Assembly (NCBI GenBank): GCA_964344655.1
Contig: CAYFOF010000004.1
Coordinates: 1 to 61,522 of the forward strand
Direction of reading: 5' to 3'
Source: JABJPM01 sp964344655
GTDB lineage: Archaea > Nanobdellota > Nanobdellia > SCGC-AAA011-G17 > PNOQ01
DNA length: 61,522 bases
The notes under the pieces are model-generated. The model was not told the DNA's origin and searched no databases. It saw nothing but the letters and a program-made list of their open reading frames with translations. Within the stretch, counting starts at the first letter, position 1. The number at the start of each line of letters is the position of its first letter. The translations under genes were made by a program, and so were the position numbers. This document shows, piece by piece, positions 51,951 to 58,697 of this stretch.

Positions 51951-52256
51951 ATGAAAAAAAACATAGCGATAATAATTGCAATAATAATTTTAGCAATCGT
52001 AGTTTATGCAGGAATGAGTCAACCACAATTAAGTCCTTCTTATCAACTAGACATTGGAAAATCTGGAAAAGGAACTTATGTAGCACCAGAAACATCAGAC
52101 CATGTAACTGTGAAAGATAATGGAGATTGTTTCGTAGATCCAAGAGCTCCAAACGAATTAGACTGTGGAACTGCAATAGTCATGACCTGTTCAGATGGAT
52201 GGGAACAAGATGGACTAGAATGGATAGGCAGTGGAGATTGTGAGATAATAGTTTAA
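51951..52256 (+). CDS. Small exported protein with four cysteines
   Basis: A 101-residue protein. Signal anchor KNIAIIIAIIILAIVVYAGM, then a polar mature part with four cysteines (GDCF, LDCG, MTCSDGW, GDCE) that could make two disulfides. A TTTATAAAG box (51904-51911) and an AAAGGAGG Shine-Dalgarno (51933-51940) give a leadered mRNA. The function is unknown. Confidence 0.65.
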   Translation: MKKNIAIIIAIIILAIVVYAGMSQPQLSPSYQLDIGKSGKGTYVAPETSDHVTVKDNGDCFVDPRAPNELDCGTAIVMTCSDGWEQDGLEWIGSGDCEIIV

Positions 52257-52311
52257 TTTTTTATTTTTTATTTCCTAAATATTTATAAACACATAAATTT
52301 CTCAAAAAAAT

Positions 52312-52485
52312 ATGACAGAACACACACAATACGACAAACCAGAATACACTCAAAGAGATAATCCAGAATATAATCCTAACCAATATTTAATTCCATTCAA
52401 AAACCCAAATCAACTCGAATTACCTTTTCCAACTAAAACAGAATTACCAGATCCTTCTGAATTAGAAATAGAAATAAGCAAATGA
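52312..52485 (+). CDS. Tiny 57-residue protein overlapping bud32
   Basis: An ORF of 57 codons, MTEHTQYDKPEY at the start and ELEIEISK at the end, rich in proline, asparagine, glutamine and tyrosine. TTTATAAA (52282-52289) lies 26 nt before its ATG, so it is transcribed leaderlessly and carries bud32. Its TGA overlaps the bud32 ATG (ATGA). This argues for a real translated gene. No similarity is recognised. It is too polar for a membrane protein. Confidence 0.65.
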   Translation: MTEHTQYDKPEYTQRDNPEYNPNQYLIPFKNPNQLELPFPTKTELPDPSELEIEISK

Positions 52486-53090
52486 AAGTTCTACATAAAG
52501 GTGCGGAAGCAATTTTATACAAAGAAAATAACAATTTAGTAAAAGAAAGAATTACAAAAGGATATAGACATAAAACAATCGACATAAACAAAACAAAATA
52601 CCCAACAAGAAGAGAATTCAAACTTCTAACAAAAGCTAAAGAAACTATTAATGTTCCAACCCCAATAAAAGTAGATGAAAAAAGTTCTAAAATAATTATG
52701 GAATACATTAATGGAGATGTTCTAAAGTCAACACTAGATGAATACTCAAAAACAAAAAGAGAAAAAGTAGCCAAACTAATTGGAGAACAAATTGCATTAA
52801 TGCACGACGAAAACATAATCCATGGAGATTTAACAACTTCAAATATGATTTTAAAAGATGAAAAAGTTTTTTTCATAGATTTTGGTTTAGGAAAAATTTC
52901 TCACAAAGCAGAAGATAAAGCCACTGATTTAAAACTATTACAACAGGCTTTCAAATCTAAACATTTCAAACACGATGAAGAACTAATAAAAAATACATTA
53001 AAAGGTTACAAAAAATCTAAAAATTACAAAGAAATTCTTGAAAGATTAGAAAAAGTAAACAAAAGAGGAAGATACAAAAGAAAACATTAA
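52482..53090 (+). CDS. bud32: Bud32, KEOPS-complex kinase
   Basis: This atypical kinase/ATPase works with Kae1 in making the t6A base of tRNA. The 202-residue protein has a glycine-poor N-lobe start (HKGAEAILY, residues 5-13), IHGDLTTSNM (catalytic loop, about 113-122), VFFIDFGLG (metal-binding Asp, about 128-136) and the basic C-terminal tail GRYKRKH required for tRNA binding. It is stand-alone rather than fused to Kae1. Kae1, Pcc1 and Cgi121 are not in the window. It is translationally coupled to the tiny upstream gene. Confidence 0.96.
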   Translation: MKVLHKGAEAILYKENNNLVKERITKGYRHKTIDINKTKYPTRREFKLLTKAKETINVPTPIKVDEKSSKIIMEYINGDVLKSTLDEYSKTKREKVAKLIGEQIALMHDENIIHGDLTTSNMILKDEKVFFIDFGLGKISHKAEDKATDLKLLQQAFKSKHFKHDEELIKNTLKGYKKSKNYKEILERLEKVNKRGRYKRKH

Positions 53091-54229
53091 ATTATTTCTT
53101 GATATTTTTTCATATATCTATCAACAACAACATCTAAATCGCATCTCTCTTTAACTATTCTTCTGCCATTAATCCCCATATATCTAGTATCAAAAGGATT
53201 ATCAACCAATCTAAAAACTCCATTTGCCAATTGCAATGGACTATGCGTATCAACAACTATCCCTGTTTCCCCAGTTGTTAAATATTCAGAAACTCCTCCA
53301 ACATCAGTAGCAATAACTCCAGAAGTCATTGATAATCCTTCTAGCACAACTCTTGGAACCCCCTCTGTATAACTAGACAAAGCAACTATTGAATCTTTAT
53401 ATCCATCTCTCAACTCGCTATGATCCATAGTATTATAGACTTTAACTTTATTTTCCAACCCAAACTCTTCTATATCTCCTCTTAATTTGGACACATAATC
53501 TGGTTTCTGGTGCGGACCTATGAATGCTAAGTGAAAATCTAAACCTTGTCCATTTAAGATCTTAGCAGCATTAAGTAAATCAATCTGTCCTTTTTTCGGT
53601 TCAACTCTTGCAGGATATAAAATCAAATGCTCACTATCAATCCCAAATTTTTCTCTAAATCTTCCATTATCTCCCAAATCTGGATGAAAAAAACCAACAT
53701 CTGCATAGGTTCCAATATTTACTGTATTCAATCCTAAAACATCAGAAGCAGCTTTGCAAATCCCCATTTTCATATCAACTCGAGGTAAAAGATATTCTAA
53801 AGGCAATCGCTTAATCCTATCTTTAAACTTCCTAGTCAATCCACCCCCATGAAAAGAAAAAACAATTGGCAACTTTTTAGATAAAGCCTTAGCCATAGTT
53901 ACATAAGCTCCATAATAATAGCCATAGTGAACGTGAAATAAATCAAAATCATTTTCATCCGTTATTTCATCAAATTTCTTGCCAAAGGCCCTCAAAGTAG
54001 AAAGTGGAGCTCTAGATCCGACCATTGGATTAAAAACGGGGTGACAAACAGAGCCATCCTCGCCAACATAATCAACTGGATTATTATTTTGAGTGTAATA
54101 CAAAACATGAACATCAGCAAGATCTCTATCAATCATATTTTTATGCAATGCTTTCATGTGCATTTGTAGCCCACCAACATTCTCAAAAGTGTGGACTAAT
54201 TTTAAGATCTTTAATTTGCCTTGATTCAT
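53087..54229 (-). CDS. Glycosyltransferase, GT4 family
   Basis: A 380-residue GT-B enzyme. An N-terminal Rossmann half contains KLVHTFENVGGLQMHMKALHK and FHVHYGYYYG. A C-terminal half contains ILYPARVEPKKGQIDLL and HSELRDGYKDSIVALSSYTEGVPRVVLEGL (shown as blocks), whose E-x7-E region binds the sugar nucleotide. The ATG at 54229 is preferred to a GTG two codons upstream because a TTTTTAAG box lies about 27 nt before it. It likely transfers a sugar to a lipid, glycan or protein. The acceptor is unknown. The end overlaps bud32 by 4 nt on the other strand. Confidence 0.92.
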   Translation of the reverse strand: MNQGKLKILKLVHTFENVGGLQMHMKALHKNMIDRDLADVHVLYYTQNNNPVDYVGEDGSVCHPVFNPMVGSRAPLSTLRAFGKKFDEITDENDFDLFHVHYGYYYGAYVTMAKALSKKLPIVFSFHGGGLTRKFKDRIKRLPLEYLLPRVDMKMGICKAASDVLGLNTVNIGTYADVGFFHPDLGDNGRFREKFGIDSEHLILYPARVEPKKGQIDLLNAAKILNGQGLDFHLAFIGPHQKPDYVSKLRGDIEEFGLENKVKVYNTMDHSELRDGYKDSIVALSSYTEGVPRVVLEGLSMTSGVIATDVGGVSEYLTTGETGIVVDTHSPLQLANGVFRLVDNPFDTRYMGINGRRIVKERCDLDVVVDRYMKKYQEII

Positions 54230-54328
54230 GCTCACATTGACTAATCAATCCACTTAAAAAGCTTTCTTTAACTTCAAATCTAAAAACCAAAACTTTAAAA
54301 ACAACTTATTTTCATTCTAATCTTATAC

Positions 54329-54401
54329 AGTCCCGTAGTGTAGAGGCCCAGCATACTTGGTTTTGGTCCAAGTGACCCAGGTTCGAATCCTGGCGGGACT
54401 A
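54329..54401 (+). tRNA. tRNA-Gln(TTG)
   Basis: A 73-nt cloverleaf. The acceptor is AGTCCCG/CGGGACT with discriminator A, the anticodon arm is CTTGG-TTTTGGT-CCAAG (anticodon TTG), and the T arm is CCAGG-TTCGAAT-CCTGG. CCA is not encoded. Confidence 0.96.
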
Positions 54402-54441
54402 TCCAAATTCTTATAAAACTAAAAAACAACGAATTAACAAA

Positions 54442-55056
54442 TTGAGTTTAGAATCTTATTTAAATCATCTAAAAGAAAAAACAGAAGAACATAATGTAAA
54501 ATTAATTTTAGTAAACAGAACATACTTTTACGACGATGGAATTTCCATTGGGGGATATTTTTCAGAAGAACCATTGGAACTTGCAGTAGCAAAAAGAAAA
54601 CCCAGAAAAATATGGTTGCCTTATTTAATTCATGAAGATTCTCACTTAGATCAATGGATAGAACAATGTCCAGAATGGACAAACACCCAAATTGGAAACA
54701 TTTGTGCATCTGAAATTTTGCCCTCTTGGATTAACGGAAAAGAATATTCTACAGAAACAATACAAGAAGCAATAGCCTCTTTAAGAGAAATGGAACTTGA
54801 TTGCGAAAGAAGAGCATTAAAAAAAATAAGAAAATTTAATCTCCCAATAAACCCACAACACTATATAAAAACAGCAGCAGTAAACATACATCAATACAAT
54901 TATGCATTAATAAGAAGAAAATATCCTCGGAAAAATAAAAAACTCCCCTACAAAGATCCAAAAATTCTAGAAACAATGCCAAGAACACTAAGAGGAAATT
55001 TTAATAGACTAACAAAAAAACAACTAGAAGCTTTTGACAGGTTCGTTAATAACTAA
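54442..55056 (+). CDS. Unknown protein with HExxH motif
   Basis: A 204-residue protein starting at a TTG, 27 nt after a TTATAAAAC box, which makes a leaderless TTG start plausible. It contains LIHEDSHLDQW (HEDSH near residues 73-77), an HExxH match, and MELDCERRALKKI further on with acidic residues that could be a third zinc ligand. A histidine-rich C-terminal half follows. It may be a cytosolic zinc hydrolase. No family is recognised and the evidence is only the motif. Confidence 0.6.
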   Translation: MSLESYLNHLKEKTEEHNVKLILVNRTYFYDDGISIGGYFSEEPLELAVAKRKPRKIWLPYLIHEDSHLDQWIEQCPEWTNTQIGNICASEILPSWINGKEYSTETIQEAIASLREMELDCERRALKKIRKFNLPINPQHYIKTAAVNIHQYNYALIRRKYPRKNKKLPYKDPKILETMPRTLRGNFNRLTKKQLEAFDRFVNN

Positions 55057-55088
55057 ATACTTATAAAAACCATTACATTCCTCAAAAC

Positions 55089-55601
55089 ATGGATGCTTCA
55101 GAGATTTTATTGACAATTCTAAGAAACGTAGCAAATTTATATCCTGCAAGAATAATACAGAAAAATGAACAAGGAGTAAGATGGTTTAAAGGAAAACCAG
55201 AAAGAAAATTATTACAGCCAGGAAAATTACATTATTTTTGGCCAGCATTAGGACATATAGATAAAGTTGATATAACTGACGGTACAATAGAAATAGAAAT
55301 GATGAACTTGGACACCGAAAATGAAACAATTACATTAGATGGTGCAATAAAATATGCTGTAACAAATGCACGCCAATATTTAGTTAATTTAGAAGAAGAT
55401 GATGCAGCAGACACTCTATCTCTTATTGCAAGAGGATGTGTTTCCGACATAATAAGAGAAGAAGGGTGTTTAGAAGAGAGAATATATGGCACAATAGTTG
55501 GTAGGTTTAACGAACAAACAAAACAATATGGAGTAACAGGAAAACAATTTATCCCCGGAACAGTTACAAAATCAGCCATAAACATAAGATTAATAGATTA
55601 A
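55089..55601 (+). CDS. SPFH/band-7 domain protein without membrane segment
   Basis: A 170-residue protein with the stomatin-like pattern: ARIIQKNEQGVRWFKGKPERKLLQPG with a pre-pore LHYFWPALGHIDKV, TLDGAIKYAVTNARQYLVNLEE, and ARGCVSDIIREEG (shown as blocks). Typical SPFH proteins have an N-terminal membrane anchor. This one begins with a modestly hydrophobic helix (ILLTILRNVANLYPARII) and no clear TM. A TTATAAAA box precedes the ATG. It could form a ring scaffold on the membrane inner face. The role is unknown. Confidence 0.72.
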   Translation: MDASEILLTILRNVANLYPARIIQKNEQGVRWFKGKPERKLLQPGKLHYFWPALGHIDKVDITDGTIEIEMMNLDTENETITLDGAIKYAVTNARQYLVNLEEDDAADTLSLIARGCVSDIIREEGCLEERIYGTIVGRFNEQTKQYGVTGKQFIPGTVTKSAINIRLID

Positions 55602-55810
55602 TCTTTTCTCTCAATAATCTTATACTTTCTATCAAACCTACGTTGTTTAACTAAAGAAATTGTACCCTCAAAAATCAAAGCCAACCCCGCTAAAAACCAA
55701 AACCAATCAGAAGATACAGAATAAAGTCCAACCAATTTACCAAAAGTCAATAAAGTCATAATAATTCCAACAACAATATAACCTTCATATCTAAAAATAC
55801 TTAACTTCAT
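55598..55810 (-). CDS. Small membrane protein
   Basis: A 70-residue protein with two hydrophobic segments (GYIVVGIIMTLLTFGKLVGLY and FWFLAGLALIFEGTISLV) and a basic end (KQRRFDRKYKIIERKD). It is convergent with the SPFH gene, overlapping its end by 4 nt. The family is unknown. Confidence 0.55.
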   Translation of the reverse strand: MKLSIFRYEGYIVVGIIMTLLTFGKLVGLYSVSSDWFWFLAGLALIFEGTISLVKQRRFDRKYKIIERKD

Positions 55811-55889
55811 AAAATAAAAACATTAAAAGAATTTAAAAAAATTGTTGTTCCACAATCTTTAAATATTTTTAACAACAATAAATATTACC

Positions 55890-56147
55890 ATGATCGAAGA
55901 AAAAAAAATTGGTAAGGTTTTTGCCTATTTCGAAAAAATAGGTGTCGCTGCATTGCAGATAACTGATGACCACATAGAGATTGGAGAAAAAGTACATTTC
56001 AAAGGCCCTAATACAGACTTTGAAGAAGAAATTGAATCCATGCAAATTGATAAAAAAGATGTTGATTACGTAGAGGCTGGAAAATCAGTAGGTATCCAAG
56101 TTTCCCAAAAAGTAGAGAAGGGAGACGAGGTATACAAAGCTTTATAA
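55890..56147 (+). CDS. Translation elongation factor-like (EF-Tu domain 2-like) protein
   Basis: An 85-residue single-domain protein. GKVFAYFEKIGVAALQITD, IEIGEKVHFKGPNTDFEEEIESMQID and AGKSVGIQVSQKVEKGDEVYKAL (shown as blocks) give the beta-barrel pattern of EF-Tu/IF2 domain 2. Such stand-alone domains are widespread in archaea and bacteria, and their partner is unclear. A TTTAAATATT box precedes the ATG by about 30 nt. Its end contains CTTTATAAAGG, a likely TATA box for the RNA or gene that follows. Confidence 0.85.
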   Translation: MIEEKKIGKVFAYFEKIGVAALQITDDHIEIGEKVHFKGPNTDFEEEIESMQIDKKDVDYVEAGKSVGIQVSQKVEKGDEVYKAL

Positions 56148-56165
56148 AGGATAAATTAACCCAAA

Positions 56166-56216
56166 ATTCCTAGGATAGGTTGGTGAAAGCTCACTTATAC
56201 CAGGAATAGTTTTTTA
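56166..56216 (+). promoter_or_regulatory. Imperfect hairpin plus U-run upstream of the uS15 gene (leader, attenuator or small RNA)
   Basis: ATTCCT (56166-56171) pairs with AGGAAT (56202-56207). GTGA-AAGC-TCAC (56183-56194) makes the tip, with further pairing possible between, and TTTTTT follows at 56210-56215. CTTTATAAAGG (56140-56150) is a TATA box whose start would fall near the hairpin. The uS15 ATG is 31 nt beyond. It could be a ribosomal-protein autoregulatory leader or a small RNA with its own terminator. Confidence 0.5.
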
Positions 56217-56246
56217 TTTCTGTTTAACCTATAAAATTTAAGAAAA

Positions 56247-56702
56247 ATGGCAAGAATGCATTCAAGGAAAAAAGGAAAATCTGGAAGTACTAGACCAGAA
56301 ACCAGAAAAAAACAATCCTGGATAAAATACAGTGCTAAAGAAGTAGAAGCATTAGTAGAAAAACTAGGAAAATCAGAAATGACTGCAAGCCAAATTGGAA
56401 TTGAATTAAGAGATTCATACGGAATTCCAGACGTGAAAGCAATAACAAAGAAAAAAATATCTCAAATTCTAAAAGAAAAAAAATTAGGTACAAAATTACC
56501 TGAAGATTTAATCAATTTAATCAAAAAACACATCTCCTTAACAGAACATAGAGAAACTAATAGACAAGATATGACTGCTAAGAGGGGATTTCAATTAACA
56601 GAATCAAAAATTAACAGATTAGTTAAGTATTACAAAAAAACAAATAAACTTCCAAAAGATTGGAAATTTGATAGATCCAAATCTAAACTATTGGTAGAAT
56701 AA
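56247..56702 (+). CDS. rps15: Ribosomal protein uS15 (archaeal S15P)
   Basis: A small-subunit protein that binds 16S rRNA helix 22 region. The 151-residue archaeal form starts MARMHSRKKGKSGSTRP, with the extended N-terminal domain absent in bacteria. It contains DVKAITKKKISQILKE (helix) and the S15 core LIKKHISLTEHRETNRQDMTAKRGFQLTESKINRLVKYYKK (blocks LTEHRE, DMTAKRGF and SKINRLVKYY). The eS1 gene follows 1 nt later, so the two form an operon. A structured leader precedes it. Confidence 0.97.
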   Translation: MARMHSRKKGKSGSTRPETRKKQSWIKYSAKEVEALVEKLGKSEMTASQIGIELRDSYGIPDVKAITKKKISQILKEKKLGTKLPEDLINLIKKHISLTEHRETNRQDMTAKRGFQLTESKINRLVKYYKKTNKLPKDWKFDRSKSKLLVE

Positions 56703-56703
56703 A

Positions 56704-57288
56704 ATGGCTGCAAAAAGAAAAATAACAAAAAAATTGGATAAAAAGAAGAAAAAGAAATGGTTCTCAATCTTCGCTCCAAAAAGTTTTGGAGGCTCCGAAT
56801 TAGGAGAAAGCCATGTAGCCACACCACAAAACCTTTTAGGTAAAACAATAAGAGTTAATCTTTCAAAAATTTCTAAAATAAGGTCTCAAAACATAAGAAT
56901 AAAATTTGAAGTTGCTGAAGTTAAAGACGAAAAAGGTTACACAGAACCAATTGCATATGAACTATTAACAACTCAAGTAAATAGAATAGCAAGAAAAAAT
57001 AAAAGTAAAATTGATGCTTCATTAAAATTGGAAACAAAAGATAAAATAAAAGTAAAAATAAAACCAATAATTATCACAAGAGGTACAATAAAAGGAGGAA
57101 CACACACAACTCTAAAAACAGAAGCAATTTCTCTATTAGAAAAAGAAGTGAAAAAATTAACTTTTGATTCACTATTAGATTCTGTAATAAAATACGATTT
57201 ACAAAAATCACTAAAAGCAAAGCTTAAACCAATAACACCAGTAAACACAATAGAAATTAAACATTTAAGCAAAATCAAACAAAAATAA
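56704..57288 (+). CDS. rps3ae: Ribosomal protein eS1 (S3Ae)
   Basis: A 194-residue small-subunit protein. A lysine-rich start (residues 1-20), KKKWFSIFAPKSFGGSELGES (shown in part), LGKTIRVNLSKISK, the family's AYELLTTQVNRIARK region, and a C-terminal PVNTIEIKHLSKIKQ. Length is near the archaeal norm. It is in an operon with uS15, an arrangement common in archaea. Confidence 0.96.
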   Translation: MAAKRKITKKLDKKKKKKWFSIFAPKSFGGSELGESHVATPQNLLGKTIRVNLSKISKIRSQNIRIKFEVAEVKDEKGYTEPIAYELLTTQVNRIARKNKSKIDASLKLETKDKIKVKIKPIIITRGTIKGGTHTTLKTEAISLLEKEVKKLTFDSLLDSVIKYDLQKSLKAKLKPITPVNTIEIKHLSKIKQK

Positions 57289-57325
57289 AAAAGTTTTTAA
57301 ATAAAAATTTTACTTCTAAAACACT

Positions 57326-57398
57326 GCCTTAATAGCTCAGTTGGTAGAGCAGCTGGTTTGTAACCAGCAGGTCGGGGGTTCGAGTCCCTCTTAAGGCT
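57326..57398 (+). tRNA. tRNA-Thr(TGT)
   Basis: A 73-nt cloverleaf with acceptor GCCTTAA/TTAAGGC and discriminator T. The anticodon arm is GCTGG-TTTGTAA-CCAGC (anticodon TGT), and the T arm is GGGGG-TTCGAGT-CCCTC with one G-T pair. A TTTTTAAATA box lies about 28 nt upstream. CCA is not encoded. Confidence 0.95.
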
Positions 57399-57445
57399 TA
57401 TTTCTTCACCAAAAACTTTAAAACCAAACAATCCCAAATAAAATC

Positions 57446-57940
57446 ATGGGAAAAGTAATGTCAACAGCAATAAAAGATAAAGGCATTTTCGACATGAGCG
57501 AATTATATTCATTAATTAAAGAATGGCTATCTTGGGAAGGTTACGGCGATGAAAAAAAAACATTCCAAGAACAAGCATATGTTGAGAGAATAAAAGGAGA
57601 TTCTAAACAAATAGAAATTAAATGGAGAGCAGAAAAGTTTCTAGGACCCTATATCTCACACGTAATCAATATCACCTTTAACATTTTAGGAATGCAAGAC
57701 ATTGAAATAGAAGTAGATGGGAAAAAAATTGGAACAAATAAATTAGATCTTTCACTAAAAATGGATGCAGAAGTAATCACAGACAGACAAAATAGTTTCA
57801 AAAAAAGAAAATTCCTAAAAAAACTATATGAAAATTACATAATAAAAGAAAGAATTTCAGCAAGTAAAGGATTACTAAACTCAAAAGCATACACACTAGC
57901 AGATGAAATAAAAGGATACTTAGAATTAAGAAGAGCATAA
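57446..57940 (+). CDS. Unknown protein, member B of a three-copy family
   Basis: A 164-residue cytosolic protein. Shared family blocks: FDMSELYSLIKEWLSWEGY, an E-QAYVERIKGDSKQIEIKW strand region, NKLDLSLKMDAEVITD, KFLKKLYENYIIKERIS and a terminal DEIKGYLELRRA helix. It is followed 32 nt later by member C and resembles member A at 41481-41966. No named family is known to me. The W in 'EWL' and the 'IxIxW' strand are conserved across the three. Confidence 0.75.
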   Translation: MGKVMSTAIKDKGIFDMSELYSLIKEWLSWEGYGDEKKTFQEQAYVERIKGDSKQIEIKWRAEKFLGPYISHVINITFNILGMQDIEIEVDGKKIGTNKLDLSLKMDAEVITDRQNSFKKRKFLKKLYENYIIKERISASKGLLNSKAYTLADEIKGYLELRRA

Positions 57941-57972
57941 CACTTATAAATAAAATTCACCAAATTTAAAAA

Positions 57973-58464
57973 ATGGCAGAAAAAGACATGATTGTCAAGG
58001 GAATAACTGTAAAATACGATTCACCTTTCAACATGATTGATTTGTATAATTCTTTAAAATCGTGGTTTGACATCCACAGATACACATTTTATGAAACTTC
58101 TTACGATGAAAAAGCAGTGGGAGATAAAAAATCATTAATCATAACGTGGGTTGGAACAAAAGAATTAGATGATTACACTCAAATTGAGCTAAAAGCCGAA
58201 ATTGAATTAAATAATTACGAAATAATAGAGGCAAAATCAGAGAAATTAACAAAAGGAAAACTAAAATTAAAGTTTAAATCAATGATGGTAACTGATTATG
58301 AAGAAAAATGGGATAAAAAACCATTTCTAAAGTTTTTTAGAGCCATTTCAGACAAGTATTTCATGGCAAACAAGTTCTCAATATACAAAAAAGAGATAAA
58401 AGATGACACTTATGACATCTACAACAAGACAAAATCCTTCTTAAATCTACAAAAGTTTAGATAA
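57973..58464 (+). CDS. Unknown protein, member C of a three-copy family
   Basis: A 163-residue cytosolic protein. It starts MAEKDMIVKGITVKYDSPFNMIDLYN, with the family helix FNMIDLYNSLKSWFDIHRY, strands YDEKAVGDKKSLIITWVGTK, KGKLKLKFKSMMVTDYEEKW (shown as blocks), helix FLKFFRAISDKYFMANKFS and a C-terminal DIYNKTKSFLNLQKFR. It is tandem with member B and probably arose by duplication. A TATA-like TTATAAATAAA box lies before its ATG. Confidence 0.75.
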   Translation: MAEKDMIVKGITVKYDSPFNMIDLYNSLKSWFDIHRYTFYETSYDEKAVGDKKSLIITWVGTKELDDYTQIELKAEIELNNYEIIEAKSEKLTKGKLKLKFKSMMVTDYEEKWDKKPFLKFFRAISDKYFMANKFSIYKKEIKDDTYDIYNKTKSFLNLQKFR

Positions 58465-58472
58465 TCAAAAGC

Positions 58473-58480
58473 TTTTTAAA
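58473..58480 (+). promoter_or_regulatory. TATA box for the H/ACA RNA
   Basis: GCTTTTTAAA with TTTTTAAA at 58473-58480 lies about 26 nt before the RNA's first paired base (58503), the spacing seen for genes across the window. Confidence 0.6.
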
Positions 58481-58502
58481 CTAACTCAAACACAATTTAC
58501 TA

Positions 58503-58578
58503 GCCCGTTTTGCGAATTACCCAACGGAGCATACGATAACTATCAAGCAATGAGCTTGGGAGTTAGGAACGGGCAACA
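58503..58578 (+). ncRNA. Probable H/ACA box guide RNA (pseudouridylation guide)
   Basis: Lower stem GCCCGTT (58503-58509) pairs perfectly with AACGGGC (58568-58574). An internal loop follows, with 5' guide arm 58510-58519 (TTGCGAATTA) and 3' guide arm 58561-58567 (AGTTAGG). Upper stem CCCAA/TTGGG (58520-58524/58556-58560) is next. Above it, GGAG against TGAG could form a kink-turn for L7Ae. ACA at 58576-58578 follows the stem, exactly 15 nt after the upper stem, inside the 14-16 nt spacing of archaeal H/ACA RNAs. It would direct pseudouridylation of a U within CCUAACU-UN-UAAUUCGCAA or a partial match. The target is unverified. Confidence 0.68.
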
Positions 58579-58588
58579 TAATCAAAGA

Positions 58589-58688
58589 GAATAAGTATTA
58601 TCACATCATTATCACATTCACTTTAAAAAGTACACGCACATAAGAGAGTGCATCTATACTACTTATTCTTTAGAACATTTCACGGAGG
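58589..58688 (+). promoter_or_regulatory. dnaG promoter and leader: TATA box, inverted repeat and GGAGG
   Basis: GAATAAGTA (58589-58597) and TACTTATTC (58660-58668) form a perfect 9-bp inverted repeat around a TTTAAAAA box (58622-58629). A short hairpin GCAC-ATAAGAGA-GTGC lies in the leader. GGAGG (58684-58688) precedes the ATG at 58698. Transcription should start near 58652, leaving a leader of about 46 nt. The large inverted repeat straddles the promoter, so it may be a DNA-level site or belong to an upstream transcript. Confidence 0.5.
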
Positions 58689-58697
58689 AAATAGAAA

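Noticed and set aside
58503..58575. A tRNA-like gene upstream of dnaG, because of a 7-bp closing stem and about 73 nt length
   Set aside because: No T arm or anticodon arm can be formed. The ACA spacing instead fits an H/ACA RNA.
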